This document shows positions 28,533-38,204 of a stretch of 64,000 nt of DNA, piece by piece. Position numbers and translations under genes: made by a program. Origin of the DNA: Vibrio sp. D404a. Its GTDB lineage: Bacteria > Pseudomonadota > Gammaproteobacteria > Enterobacterales > Vibrionaceae. Under the pieces are notes generated by a model. That model was not told the DNA's origin. It saw nothing but the letters and a program-made list of their open reading frames with translations, and did no database searches. Location: the NCBI RefSeq assembly GCF_030248535.1, contig NZ_JAHGAJ010000007.1, positions 124,001 to 188,000 of the forward strand, given 5' to 3'. The number at the start of each line of letters is the position of its first letter. The first letter of the stretch is position 1.

Positions 28533-28886
28533 TACTAAAACCTTATTCACATCGTCTAAATAGAAACCAAAGTCATTATATGGTACGAAATACCCAAAAA
28601 TCAACCATACACAGAATCAATACCAGATATTACACATTTTTATCTATCAAATAATAAAAACTGAAAATTTAAAACTCTGTTTAAAAAGGCTTCGTATAAA
28701 AAGTAATTTGTTTAAGCATAAACCCGCAGTTCGCAACATTCTCGGACATCACAATTCAGACAAAAATGTAAATAAATGCATAATTGTTAAGCAAAATTGT
28801 ATAAGCGGGTCTAGGCTTAAGTTGTGGGGAGTTCGTAATTTTCAATCGCTCGTCAGTTTTGACAGGTTAACAAGGGGAATGTGACT
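28533..28886. other. Divergent intergenic region between the MipA-type gene and yeaG
   Basis: About 350 AT-rich bases with no gene. Promoters for both genes must lie here, and E. coli yeaGH depends on sigma-S and nitrogen control. I could not find a convincing sigma-54 -24/-12 pair. The leader close to yeaG ends in AAGGGG, the ribosome site that decides the yeaG start. Confidence 0.5.
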
Positions 28887-30821
28887 ATGAGTATTTTCGA
28901 CCACTATCAATCACGCTACGAAGCAGCCAAAGAAGAAGAGCTGACTCTGCAAGAGTTCCTTGGGCTGTGTAAAGACGATAAAAGTGCTTATGCCAACGCT
29001 GCTGAGCGCCTATTACTGGCTATCGGTGAGCCTGAAGTCATCGATACCGCACAAGACCCTCAGCTCAGCCGAATTTTCTCTAACCGTGTGATCTCTCGCT
29101 ATCGTGAATTCGAAGATTTCTATGGCATGGAAGACGCTATCGAGCAGATCGTCTCTTATCTCAAACATGCCGCACAAGGGTTAGAAGAACGCAAACAAAT
29201 CTTATACCTTCTTGGCCCTGTAGGTGGTGGTAAATCATCTCTGGCAGAGAAGCTAAAATCATTAATGCAAAAAGTGCCAATTTACGTGCTTTCTGCTGAC
29301 GGCGAGCGAAGCCCTGTTAACGACCACCCATTCTGTCTATTTGACGTTAATGAAGACGGCGATGTACTGAAACAAGAGTATGGCATCGAAAAGCGTTACC
29401 TACGCTCAATCATGTCTCCTTGGGCTGCAAAACGTCTGCATGAATTCGGTGGTGATATTTCACGATTCAAGGTCGTAAAAGTTCGCCCATCCATTCTTGA
29501 CCAAGTCGCGATTGCGAAAACAGAACCGGGCGATGAGAACAACCAAGATATCTCGTCACTGGTTGGTAAAGTGGATATCCGTAAACTTGAACACTTCTCT
29601 CAAGATGACCCAGATGCATACAGCTACTCTGGCGCATTGTGTAAGGCAAACCAAGGCCTTATGGAGTTCGTAGAGATGTTTAAGGCGCCAATTAAGGTTC
29701 TACACCCTCTACTAACCGCAACTCAAGAGGGTAACTTTAACGGCACCGAAGGACTATCTGCACTACCATTCGACGGCATGATCCTGGCTCACTCGAATGA
29801 ATCTGAGTGGCAAACATTCCGCAACAACAAAAACAACGAAGCCTTCCTCGACCGTGTATACATCGTAAAAGTCCCTTACTGTCTACGCGTATCTGAAGAA
29901 GTGAAAATCTATCAGAAACTGCTTGAGCACAGTGAACTGTCAAAAGCACCATGTTCACCAAGTACGCTGGAACTGCTGTCTCAATTCAGTATCCTGTCAC
30001 GCTTGAAAGAGCCAGAAAACTCATCGCTGTTCTCTAAAATGCGTGTTTACGATGGTGAAACCCTCAAAGACACGGATCCAAAAGCGAAGAGCTACCAAGA
30101 GTACCGTGACTACGCCGGCGTTGACGAAGGTATGTCAGGTCTATCGACACGTTTCGCCTTCAAGATTCTCTCAAGAGTATTTAACTTCGACCAAACTGAA
30201 GTTGCGGCGAACCCTGTTCACCTCTTCTACGTCATTGAACAGCAGATTGAGCGTGAACAGTTCCCTCAAGAGACTTCAGAGAAATACCTTGAGTTCTTGA
30301 AAGGTTACCTTGTTCCTCGCTACGTTGAGTTTATTGGTAAAGAAATTCAAACCGCTTACTTGGAGTCTTACTCTGAGTACGGCCAAAACATCTTTGACCG
30401 CTACGTCACCTATGCCGACTTCTGGATTCAAGATCAAGAGTACCGCGATCCTGAAACAGGCCAACTGTTCGACCGAGCTTCGCTAAATGCTGAACTCGAA
30501 AAAATCGAGAAAACCGCGGGTATCAGTAACCCTAAAGACTTCCGTAATGAAATCGTGAACTTTGTGCTTCGTGCCAAAGCGAACAACAACGGTAAAAACC
30601 CTGTTTGGACCAGTTACGAGAAGCTGCGTACTGTGATTGAGAAGAAAATGTTCTCAAACACAGAAGAGTTACTGCCGGTTATCTCTTTCAACGCGAAAAC
30701 ATCTTCTGAAGACCAGAAGAAGCACGATGACTTTGTCGCTCGTATGATGGAAAAAGGCTACACCGAGAAACAAGTAAGACTGCTCTCTGAATGGTACCTA
30801 AGAGTTCGTAAGTCCTCATAA
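28887..30821 (+). CDS. yeaG: PrkA-type serine protein kinase YeaG
   Basis: Stress-associated PrkA-family kinase with an AAA-like N-terminal domain, 644 residues from ATG at 28887. The in-frame GTG two codons earlier sits only three bases after AAGGGG, so the ATG with nine-base spacing is preferred. It then aligns with E. coli YeaG from the first residue (MSIFDHYQ). The P-loop GPVGGGKS is at 110-117, and ILAHSNESEW near 300 and the C-terminal KINASE-type PrkA region (about 395-640) are conserved. First gene of yeaG-yeaH-ycgB, a conserved operon linked to stationary phase and nitrogen starvation. Confidence 0.96.
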   Translation: MSIFDHYQSRYEAAKEEELTLQEFLGLCKDDKSAYANAAERLLLAIGEPEVIDTAQDPQLSRIFSNRVISRYREFEDFYGMEDAIEQIVSYLKHAAQGLEERKQILYLLGPVGGGKSSLAEKLKSLMQKVPIYVLSADGERSPVNDHPFCLFDVNEDGDVLKQEYGIEKRYLRSIMSPWAAKRLHEFGGDISRFKVVKVRPSILDQVAIAKTEPGDENNQDISSLVGKVDIRKLEHFSQDDPDAYSYSGALCKANQGLMEFVEMFKAPIKVLHPLLTATQEGNFNGTEGLSALPFDGMILAHSNESEWQTFRNNKNNEAFLDRVYIVKVPYCLRVSEEVKIYQKLLEHSELSKAPCSPSTLELLSQFSILSRLKEPENSSLFSKMRVYDGETLKDTDPKAKSYQEYRDYAGVDEGMSGLSTRFAFKILSRVFNFDQTEVAANPVHLFYVIEQQIEREQFPQETSEKYLEFLKGYLVPRYVEFIGKEIQTAYLESYSEYGQNIFDRYVTYADFWIQDQEYRDPETGQLFDRASLNAELEKIEKTAGISNPKDFRNEIVNFVLRAKANNNGKNPVWTSYEKLRTVIEKKMFSNTEELLPVISFNAKTSSEDQKKHDDFVARMMEKGYTEKQVRLLSEWYLRVRKSS

Positions 30822-30833
30822 GCCAAACGTGTT

Positions 30834-30856
30834 GAGCTGCCTAATGCGGGCAGCTC
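30834..30856 (+). repeat. Intergenic hairpin between yeaG and yeaH
   Basis: GAGCTGCC and GGCAGCTC arms around a seven-base loop, with no T-run. It probably stabilises or divides the operon message rather than terminating it. Confidence 0.6.
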
Positions 30857-30906
30857 CACTACTCACAAGAAGTAGGTTCACGACATAAATTTGAGAGGGA
30901 GTTCTT

Positions 30907-32178
30907 ATGGCACAATTTATTGATCGGAGGCTCAACGGTAAGAATAAGAGCGCCGTAAACAGGCAGCGCTTTATTCGACGCCACAAAGAGCAAATTAAAG
31001 AGTCGGTAGCCGATGCCGTTAACCGACGCTCAATCACCAACACCGAAACCGGTGAGGATGTCTCTATTCCGCATAAAGACATCAAAGAGCCAAGCTTCCA
31101 TCAAGGGCAAGGAGGCGTCAGAGAGCGCGTCCACCCAGGTAATGATCAGTTCATCACTGGCGACAAAATTGAACGTCCAAAAGGCGGTGGTCAAGGTGGT
31201 GGCTCAGGGCAAGGCGAAGCCAGTCCTGATGGTGAAGGTCAAGATGAGTTTATTTTCCAAATCTCCAAGGACGAATACCTAGATATTCTGTTCGAGGATC
31301 TCGAACTTCCTAACCTAGAAAAGAATCAGATAAACAAAATCACTGAATGGAAAACCCATCGTTCTGGATATCAAACAGCAGGGATTCCTTCCAACATCGC
31401 AGTAGTTCGTTCACTGCAACAGTCGCTTGCTAGAAGAACAGCAATGACAGCTGGGAAACGACGTGAATTAAATCAGCTGATGGAACAACTCGACAAGGTT
31501 CAGATGACGGAACCGGCTCAACCTTTTGAAGAGACGCGCCTTAAAGATGAAATCGCTGAACTGAGAAAGAAAATCGAGAGTGTGCCGTTTATCGATACCT
31601 TTGACCTGCGCTACAAGAACTATGAGAAGCGCCCTATCCCATCCAGTCAAGCGGTCATGTTCTGTTTGATGGATGTGTCCGGCTCAATGGATCAAGCGAC
31701 TAAAGACATCGCTAAGCGTTTCTACGTGTTGCTATATCTGTTCCTCAATCGTACTTATGAAAACGTCGATGTGGTGTTCATTCGTCACCATACCCAAGCC
31801 AAAGAGGTGGACGAACATGAGTTCTTCTACTCTCAAGAAACCGGTGGCACGATTGTATCGAGCGCTCTGAAGTTAATGGATGAAATCGTCGCTGAACGCT
31901 ACCCATCAAACGAATGGAACATCTATGCAGCACAAGCGTCCGATGGCGATAACTGGGCAGACGATTCACCGCGCTGTAAAGAACTGCTTGTTAACAAACT
32001 ACTGCCAACCTGTCAGTACTACTCCTACATAGAAATCACTCGTCGTTCACACCAAACGTTGTGGCACGAGTATGAGAAGTTAGAAGCAAGCTTCGATAAC
32101 TTCGCCATGAAAAACATTAAAACTGTGGACGATATTTTCCCGGTATTCAGAGAACTGTTCCAGAAAGAGACAGCGTAA
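30907..32178 (+). CDS. yeaH: YeaH/YhbH family protein (DUF444, VWA-like)
   Basis: A 423-residue cytoplasmic protein of the DUF444 family that accompanies PrkA kinases. The N-terminus is basic and polar ([15 protein letters not shown]), followed by a Gly/Gln-rich linker (about 95-115). The C-terminal half is von Willebrand A-like with a MIDAS-type motif MDVSGSMD at about 255-262. It lies 85 bases after yeaG, with a hairpin in the gap, and 11 bases before the SpoVR gene. A complex or pathway with YeaG and YcgB is inferred from the conserved operon, and the molecular role is not defined. Confidence 0.94.
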   Translation: MAQFIDRRLNGKNKSAVNRQRFIRRHKEQIKESVADAVNRRSITNTETGEDVSIPHKDIKEPSFHQGQGGVRERVHPGNDQFITGDKIERPKGGGQGGGSGQGEASPDGEGQDEFIFQISKDEYLDILFEDLELPNLEKNQINKITEWKTHRSGYQTAGIPSNIAVVRSLQQSLARRTAMTAGKRRELNQLMEQLDKVQMTEPAQPFEETRLKDEIAELRKKIESVPFIDTFDLRYKNYEKRPIPSSQAVMFCLMDVSGSMDQATKDIAKRFYVLLYLFLNRTYENVDVVFIRHHTQAKEVDEHEFFYSQETGGTIVSSALKLMDEIVAERYPSNEWNIYAAQASDGDNWADDSPRCKELLVNKLLPTCQYYSYIEITRRSHQTLWHEYEKLEASFDNFAMKNIKTVDDIFPVFRELFQKETA

Positions 32179-32189
32179 GGAGGCTTTTC

Positions 32190-33752
32190 ATGACAGCAAA
32201 ATCAAGCGTTGCAGAGAAAGATAGCCCTGCGGATAAAAACAGAGGCAAGATGCTGCCAGACGGCCCTGATTGGACGTTTAACCTCTTAGAACAATACCAT
32301 GTCGAGATCAAACGTGTGGCTGAACACTACCGACTCGACACCTATCCTAACCAAATCGAGGTTATTACCTCTGAGCAGATGATGGACGCCTACTCAAGTA
32401 TTGGCATGCCCATCAATTACAACCACTGGTCATTTGGTAAAAAGTTCATCCAAACCGAGCAAAACTATAAGCACGGTCAAATGGGCCTTGCTTATGAAAT
32501 CGTGATTAACTCTAACCCATGTATTGCTTATCTTATGGAAGAGAACACCGTGACCATGCAAGCGCTTGTTATGGCGCATGCTTGTTACGGCCATAACTCT
32601 TTCTTTAAGGGTAACTACCTCTTCCAAACGTGGACTGACGCCAGTTCCATTATCGACTACTTGTTGTTCGCCAAGAAATACATCACCGACTGTGAAGAGA
32701 AATACGGAGTCTCGGAGGTCGAGCAGTTATTGGACTCATGTCACGCACTAATGAACTATGGTGTAGATCGCTATAAACGACCTGAAAAAATCTCCATTGC
32801 AGAAGAGACGGCTCGCCAACAAGAACGAGAAGCGTATCTGCAATCTCAAGTAAACGAACTGTGGCGAACCGTACCGAAGAACCGCGATAAAGAGGAAGAG
32901 CAGAAGGTACGTTTCCCTAGCGAGCCACAAGAGAACATTCTCTACTTCATTGAGAAAAATGCGCCGCTGCTAGAACCATGGCAACGCGAGTGTGTTCGTA
33001 TCGTGCGCAAGATTAGCCAATATTTCTACCCACAAAAACAGACTCAAGTGATGAACGAAGGCTGGGCGACCTTCTGGCATTATACGATTTTGAACCATCT
33101 TTATGATGAAGGCTTGGTCAGTGACAAATTCATTCTTGAGTTCCTGCATAGCCACACCAGTGTTGTCGCGCAACCTGCCTACAACAGCCCATATTTTAGC
33201 GGGATTAACCCTTACGCGCTCGGCTTTGCGATGTTCCAAGATATACGTCGAATCTGTGAGAATCCTACAGATGAAGACAAGGAGTGGTTCCCTGAGCTGG
33301 CTGGTAGTGATTGGCTCGAGGCTGTGCATTTTGCTATGCATAACTTCAAAGATGAAAGCTTTATCAGCCAATATCTGTCACCAAAGATCATTCGCGACTT
33401 CAAGCTGTTCTCGATACTCGATGATGACCGTAAAAGCGTGATTGAGGTAAGTGCAATTCATGATGAAATGGGCTACCGCATGATTCGTGAAAAACTCGCA
33501 GCGCAATACAACTTGAGTAACCTAGAACCAAACATTCAAGTATTCAACGTGGATGTGCGCGGTGACCGTTCAATGACTCTGCAATACGTGCCTCACGACC
33601 GTATTCCTCTTGATAAAGGCTACGACGAGGTAATGAAGCACCTCTACCGTTTATGGGGCTTCGATGTGGTGTTAGAAGAACTGAAAGACACCGGACATCG
33701 AGAAATCCTCGCGACTTGTCCAAAACGTAACGATTATGGTGCGAAGATATAG
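32190..33752 (+). CDS. ycgB: SpoVR family protein YcgB
   Basis: A 520-residue SpoVR-family protein matching E. coli YcgB, preceded by a perfect AAGGAGG. Conserved wording includes PDWTFNLLEQYHVEI at about 25-40, MAHACYGHNSFFKGNYLF (about 128-145), NEGWATFWHYTILNHLYDEG (about 290-309) and NPYALGFAMFQDI. The His-rich HACYGHN and EGWATFWH segments could bind metal (inference). Bacillus SpoVR affects spore cortex. The role in non-sporing bacteria is unknown, but the gene keeps company with yeaG-yeaH in stress operons. A strong terminator follows. Confidence 0.94.
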   Translation: MTAKSSVAEKDSPADKNRGKMLPDGPDWTFNLLEQYHVEIKRVAEHYRLDTYPNQIEVITSEQMMDAYSSIGMPINYNHWSFGKKFIQTEQNYKHGQMGLAYEIVINSNPCIAYLMEENTVTMQALVMAHACYGHNSFFKGNYLFQTWTDASSIIDYLLFAKKYITDCEEKYGVSEVEQLLDSCHALMNYGVDRYKRPEKISIAEETARQQEREAYLQSQVNELWRTVPKNRDKEEEQKVRFPSEPQENILYFIEKNAPLLEPWQRECVRIVRKISQYFYPQKQTQVMNEGWATFWHYTILNHLYDEGLVSDKFILEFLHSHTSVVAQPAYNSPYFSGINPYALGFAMFQDIRRICENPTDEDKEWFPELAGSDWLEAVHFAMHNFKDESFISQYLSPKIIRDFKLFSILDDDRKSVIEVSAIHDEMGYRMIREKLAAQYNLSNLEPNIQVFNVDVRGDRSMTLQYVPHDRIPLDKGYDEVMKHLYRLWGFDVVLEELKDTGHREILATCPKRNDYGAKI

Positions 33753-33814
33753 TCAAATCTCGTTTAAGCCTAATGTTAGGCCTAAACCATAGATTCCAAG
33801 CAACCTAATAACAA

Positions 33815-33849
33815 AAAAGCGCATCGGCCGAAGCCCATGCGCTTTTCTT
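33815..33849. terminator. Bidirectional terminator between ycgB and sohB
   Basis: AAAAGCGCAT and ATGCGCTTTT arms with extra internal pairing, flanked by T-runs on both strands. It can serve both convergent genes. Confidence 0.9.
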
Positions 33850-33885
33850 TTACTGGCGTAAGCTGATTAGCTAGTTAGCTAGCCA

Positions 33886-34953
33886 TTATACGATTGGCTT
33901 TTGACCACGCTCGATCAGTTTCAATAAGATGTTGTCTGCAGATTTACCTGCCACTCCAGCCAGCTTATCTGACAATTTTTTCTTCTGAACATAGTGGATT
34001 GCCAGTACCGTTTTCTCTTTGCACGCATCCACAACGATGTCATCAGAAGTGCGGATTTCGTCCACCAGCCCTAATGCATGAGCCTGTGTACCAAACCAGT
34101 GTTCACCCGTCGCCACTTTCTCAAGATCAAGCTCTGGGCGGTGATCACGGATAAAGTCTTTAAACAGACCGTGTGTTTCTTCAAGCTCCTGCTTAAACTT
34201 CTCACGAGCTTTATCGTTGTTCTCACCAAACATGGTCAGCGTGCGCTTGTACTCGCCTGCTGTTAGCTGTTCAAATTCGATGTCATACTTTTTCAGTAGC
34301 TTATTGAAGTTTGGTAACTGTGCAATAACACCAATCGAACCAACAATCGCAAACGGTGCAGAAACGATTTTATCGGCGATACACGCCATCATGTAACCGC
34401 CACTTGCTGCAACTTTATCAACCGAGATAGTCAGAGGAAGGCCTGCAGCTTTAATACGATCAAGTTGAGAAGAAGCTAGACCATAGCCATGAACCATGCC
34501 GCCGCCAGACTCAAGCTTCAGCAGCACTTCATCACCTTCACGAGCCACAGCCAGAACTGCTGTCACCTCTTCACGCAGAGAAGCAACCTCTTTAGCATCG
34601 ATACTGCCATTGAATTCCAAAACGAAAAGGTGCGGTTCACGCTTGCTGTCTAGCTCGCCCTCTTTCGCCGCTTTCTTCACTTCTTTGCCACGTGATTTTG
34701 TTTTCTCTTTTTCCGCTTTCTTCTCTGCTTTGTCACGAGCCTTGATGAAAGCGTCATCATGTAGGTGATGTTCAAGCTGTTCAATGGTCTGCTTGTGATG
34801 ATCAGATAGGTTAGTGATTTCCAGCTCACCTTTTATTGCGCTTGATTTGCCACCCACCGATTTTGCAATCACTAAAATTGCAACGATGGCGATTACAACA
34901 GTCGCAATCTTGGCTAAAAACAAGCCGTAGTCCAACAAAAATTCCAATGTCAT
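33886..34953 (-). CDS. sohB: Inner-membrane S49 peptidase SohB
   Basis: Signal-peptide-peptidase-like serine protease (S49) anchored by an N-terminal helix at about 8-30, 355 residues. A charged Lys/Glu-rich linker (about 70-105) precedes the protease domain. LESGGGMVHGYG (about 148-158) and the nucleophile Ser184 in DKVAASGGYMMA are clear, and GEYKRTLTMFGE holds the candidate general-base Lys. AGGGGAT stands right before ATG. E. coli SohB suppresses defects of a degP mutant when overproduced, pointing to envelope protein quality control. Monocistronic, convergent with ycgB. Confidence 0.93.
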   Translation of the reverse strand: MTLEFLLDYGLFLAKIATVVIAIVAILVIAKSVGGKSSAIKGELEITNLSDHHKQTIEQLEHHLHDDAFIKARDKAEKKAEKEKTKSRGKEVKKAAKEGELDSKREPHLFVLEFNGSIDAKEVASLREEVTAVLAVAREGDEVLLKLESGGGMVHGYGLASSQLDRIKAAGLPLTISVDKVAASGGYMMACIADKIVSAPFAIVGSIGVIAQLPNFNKLLKKYDIEFEQLTAGEYKRTLTMFGENNDKAREKFKQELEETHGLFKDFIRDHRPELDLEKVATGEHWFGTQAHALGLVDEIRTSDDIVVDACKEKTVLAIHYVQKKKLSDKLAGVAGKSADNILLKLIERGQKPIV

Positions 34954-35085
34954 ATCCCCTAATGTACGAATTAGTGTATTGTAACCATCTTGTCACGATT
35001 ACCAAGAATTTCTAATCATTCCTGCGGTTATCTGTGTGATTAAACATCAATGGAATGACGAACATAAAAAAGAAGGATAAGCACA

Positions 35086-35829
35086 GTGGATTACCCAATC
35101 TCTACAGATGCCCTCAAAGACAAAGTAATTTTGGTTACAGGCGCTGGAGCCGGTATTGGCCGCCAAGCTGCATTAAGTTTTGCTCAACATGGTGCGACAG
35201 TGATTCTGCTCGGCCGTAACGTAAAAAACCTTGAGTTTATTTACGATGAAATTGAAAGCGCAGGCTACCCACAACCTGCGATTATCCCACTCGATCTTAA
35301 GGGTGCGACCAAACAGAACTACATCGATATGGCAGAGACCATTGAGTCTCAGTTCGGTCGTTTAGATGGTCTTCTGCACAACGCTGGCGTTCTGGGCACA
35401 CTAAGCCCATTTGAACAGATTGAAGAAGACTCTTTTGATGATGTTATGCAGATTAACGTGAAATCAGAGTTCCTAATGACTCAAGCTCTGCTGCCTGCAC
35501 TTAAGAAGTCGGAAGCGGGTCGTATTATCTTCACCTCTTCAACCGTTGGTCACTCTGGCCGTGCTTTCTGGGGTTCTTACGCCATTTCGAAGTTTGCTAC
35601 CGAAGGCATGATGCAAATCTTAGCGGATGAAGTAGAAGGCACTGCGATGCGCGTGAACGCGATTAACCCGGGTGCGACACAAACGCGTATGCGTGCAAAA
35701 GCTTACCCAGGCGAAGACGCCAACAAGCTGAAGACACCACTGGACATTATGCCGCTGTACCTGCACTTGATGAACCCAAGTGTGACTGACGTGCATGGTC
35801 AATGCATTGATGCGCAACCAAAGAAATAA
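35086..35829 (+). CDS. yciK: YciK family short-chain oxidoreductase
   Basis: Classical SDR of 247 residues with a GTG start, chosen because AAGGA lies nine bases upstream and homologues begin here. The cofactor motif TGAGAGIGRQAA is at about 18-29, NNAG appears as HNAG near 98, the catalytic Ser is in FTSSTVGHSG, and the YxxxK motif is YAISK (about 165-169). YciK is an uncharacterised NADP-type oxidoreductase usually near topA or cobalamin genes in enterics. Its substrate is unknown. A terminator follows. Confidence 0.9.
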   Translation: MDYPISTDALKDKVILVTGAGAGIGRQAALSFAQHGATVILLGRNVKNLEFIYDEIESAGYPQPAIIPLDLKGATKQNYIDMAETIESQFGRLDGLLHNAGVLGTLSPFEQIEEDSFDDVMQINVKSEFLMTQALLPALKKSEAGRIIFTSSTVGHSGRAFWGSYAISKFATEGMMQILADEVEGTAMRVNAINPGATQTRMRAKAYPGEDANKLKTPLDIMPLYLHLMNPSVTDVHGQCIDAQPKK

Positions 35830-35863
35830 TCGCGCAGCAACATAAGCAAACCCATTTTTAATC

Positions 35864-35889
35864 AAGCCGCATTATTTGCGGCTTTTTTT
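35864..35889 (+). terminator. Rho-independent terminator after yciK
   Basis: AAGCCGCA and TGCGGCTT arms around a five-base loop, then seven T residues. Confidence 0.93.
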
Positions 35890-35966
35890 GTTTTAAAAAC
35901 AACCGATTGAACATGGGGCTCGCTTCTTTCTCTCATTTTTCTTTCCATAATTCCCAGAGTTAAATA

Positions 35967-35987
35967 TACTGTATATATATACAGGTA
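35967..35987 (+). promoter_or_regulatory. LexA (SOS) box of the imuA operon
   Basis: CTGTATATATATACAG at 35969-35984 is a perfect 16-base palindrome matching the gammaproteobacterial SOS box. It ends about ten bases before the imuA start and overlaps a TATACT -10 candidate (35965-35970), a position that would block transcription directly. Confidence 0.93.
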
Positions 35988-35994
35988 TTTAACT

Positions 35995-36687
35995 ATGCAT
36001 GAACTGATCAAAAACCTACAAGACCGCCAGCTAATCTGGAAAGGTCTACAGCCCAGCACGCAAGGGCAAACTCTCTCAACTGGCTACCCAGAGCTCGACA
36101 ATCAGCTCAACGGGGGCTTTCCTACGCATGGCGTAATAGAAGTAGAGTCTCAACCCGGTTTAGGTGAAATTCGTCTGCTGACGCCTTATCTAGCACAACA
36201 AAATACTCAACGCCTTGCCGTATTCATTAACCCTCCCGGTAATGTCTGTGGAGAGTTCTTTGATGCTCAAGGGCTTCCCTTAAATAACATACTCGTCATC
36301 ACCCCAAACAGCGATATTGAAGCCTTGTGGGCGGCTGAGCAGTGCCTAAAAAGTGGAGCCTGCCACTCAGTACTCTTATGGGGTACAGAGCTAGAGATTC
36401 ATCAAACCAAGCGTTTACAAGCAGCGAGTGAAACGGGTCGTTGTCTGCAGTTTCATTTCAAAGACAGCAATCACAACCAGCTTTCCCTACCCGTGTCATT
36501 AAGCATGAAATTGTCATCGCATCACCTTGGTTTAAAAGTCGAAGTCATCAAGCGCAAAGGAAGTTGGTCGTATGGGAGTATAATCATCAACATGCAACAG
36601 CATTGGCCACTACTGACAGAGCAAACACCGGCCGAGCTGCACGATCACTCGACTGTCATCCCTTTCCCTATCGCAAAGCAAGGGTGA
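35995..36687 (+). CDS. imuA: ImuA, SOS mutasome accessory protein
   Basis: RecA/SulA-like protein of the SOS-induced mutasome, 230 residues. It starts MHELIKNLQDRQLIWKGLQ and has the GFPTHGVIEVESQPGLGEIRLL region (about 41-62) that replaces a RecA Walker A. The classical GxxxxGK(S/T) is not preserved, as in other ImuA proteins. It is the first gene of imuA-imuB-dnaE2 and lies directly under a LexA box. ImuA is needed for ImuB/DnaE2-dependent mutagenesis in systems studied (known for the family). It ends three bases before imuB. Confidence 0.88.
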   Translation: MHELIKNLQDRQLIWKGLQPSTQGQTLSTGYPELDNQLNGGFPTHGVIEVESQPGLGEIRLLTPYLAQQNTQRLAVFINPPGNVCGEFFDAQGLPLNNILVITPNSDIEALWAAEQCLKSGACHSVLLWGTELEIHQTKRLQAASETGRCLQFHFKDSNHNQLSLPVSLSMKLSSHHLGLKVEVIKRKGSWSYGSIIINMQQHWPLLTEQTPAELHDHSTVIPFPIAKQG

Positions 36688-36690
36688 AGC

Positions 36691-38130
36691 ATGTTGTGGC
36701 TCTATCTTCATTTCCCGTCGCTGCAATTAGACAGTCTATTCAGTGGCGATAACCAAAACGAGCACCCGCTGATCATTGTCGATGAAAAGACACATAAGGT
36801 CATGCAGGCCAATTCTTTGGCAATCGCCTCTGGAATCGCTCTTGGTATGGGACTGGGCTCTGCGGCAGCGCTCAACCACCAGCTTCAGGTATTGCCGTAT
36901 CGTGCCGATCTTGAGTCAAACCGCCTCAAAGAGATCGCACATTGGGCCTATTTGGTCACCTCCGATATGGCGCTGCTACCACCAAACGGCTTGTTGATTA
37001 AAACATCCAATATGTTGTCGCTCTATGACGGATTAGATAACTACTGGGGAACCTTGCAGCAGCACCTAGCAGCGTTGAACGTTCGCTTTCAGTTCGCCAC
37101 AGGTTACTCCCCATTGGCTGCGATTTTGTTGGGGAAGCAGTCGCTGAATGTCATCACAAACAATACTGAGACAATGAAGAAGCATGTTCAGCAGCAGAGC
37201 TTAACTAGCACCGAACTGCCATTGAAGCAAATAGAACGACTACAACGTGTGGGTATGGAGACGGTTGGCGATTTATTGAAATTGCCGATCCAAGACGTTG
37301 CGCGCCGCTTTGATATTGATCTCGTCAACTACGTTGGGCGCTTGAATGGGCAGTTTAAACACCCTATTGATTTTTATCATCCGCCTGAAAAGTTCGAGCA
37401 GTACCTTGAGCTATTGTTTGATATCGAGAACCTGCAATTTATCGAGAAGCCACTGACCAAACTACTTAAGCAGCTTGAAGCCTTTTTGAAGTTGCGTGAC
37501 CGTGTCGCGTTTGAAATCAAGCTCACTCTGCATCTACGTGACTGCGATGATCACAGTGTGCCTTTTTTCTCTGCACAAGGAGATTACCTTGCCAGTAAGT
37601 GGGCGCAGCTTACTCATCTCAGCTTAGAGTCGGTTACGATTAACGCACCGGTTCAGGGCCTCACTCTGACCTTAATTCGCCACGGAGAGCCTCAAGCCGC
37701 GTATCACGACCTGTTTGATGGCAATACTGGAACGTTGGCTTCGTTAGACCTGCTCTCTCTACTGCAAGCTAAACTTGGCCAAGGGGCGATTCACTCTCCC
37801 TTAATCCATCAAGACCCGAGGCCAGAAAAAGCCAATCAATACTCGTTGCCAGACCTAACAACTCAGTCACAAAGTCGAGAGTCGCCAGCGATAATTGCCG
37901 CACCTTTGCCGTCTCAAAAGCGCTTAAGGCCAAGCATTTTATTGCCGACTCCAGAGCCTTTGAATACACCTATTACCCTGTCTCAAGGACCGGAACGAAT
38001 TGTTTCTGGCTGGTGGGATGGTGAGAAAGTGATTCGAGATTATTTCATTGCACGCTGTGAAACAGGCCGCTGGCTCTGGGTATTTCGCACCCCCAATAAA
38101 GCATGGTTTGTCCATGGGCTTTTCAGCTAG
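36691..38130 (+). CDS. imuB: ImuB, catalytically inactive Y-family polymerase-like protein
   Basis: Y-family polymerase homologue of 479 residues that bridges DnaE2 to the sliding clamp. The start MLWLYLHFPSLQLDSL lacks the catalytic Asp of DinB (VDMDCFF), so it should be inactive as a polymerase, as known for ImuB. Helix-hairpin-helix wording IERLQRVGMETVGDLLKLP is at about 180-198. A QYSLPDL motif near 388 resembles a beta-clamp-binding peptide (inference). The C-terminus WWDGEKVIRDYFIARCETGRWLWVFR (split across about 447-472) is typical of ImuB. Gap to imuA is three bases, so they are coupled. Confidence 0.9.
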   Translation: MLWLYLHFPSLQLDSLFSGDNQNEHPLIIVDEKTHKVMQANSLAIASGIALGMGLGSAAALNHQLQVLPYRADLESNRLKEIAHWAYLVTSDMALLPPNGLLIKTSNMLSLYDGLDNYWGTLQQHLAALNVRFQFATGYSPLAAILLGKQSLNVITNNTETMKKHVQQQSLTSTELPLKQIERLQRVGMETVGDLLKLPIQDVARRFDIDLVNYVGRLNGQFKHPIDFYHPPEKFEQYLELLFDIENLQFIEKPLTKLLKQLEAFLKLRDRVAFEIKLTLHLRDCDDHSVPFFSAQGDYLASKWAQLTHLSLESVTINAPVQGLTLTLIRHGEPQAAYHDLFDGNTGTLASLDLLSLLQAKLGQGAIHSPLIHQDPRPEKANQYSLPDLTTQSQSRESPAIIAAPLPSQKRLRPSILLPTPEPLNTPITLSQGPERIVSGWWDGEKVIRDYFIARCETGRWLWVFRTPNKAWFVHGLFS

Positions 38131-38204
38131 TTATATAAGAAATGGGTGAGCGCACCTAACTACAACTTGTGCCTTCTTCAACCTTATCAGGATCTTAACG
38201 CTCT

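Noticed and set aside
28605..28880. Sigma-54 promoter before yeaG, expected from E. coli nitrogen control
   Set aside because: No GG-N10-GC pair with flanking consensus was found by eye.
33970..34700. Plus-strand frames within sohB
   Set aside because: All are shadows of sohB, which has clear family motifs and a ribosome site.
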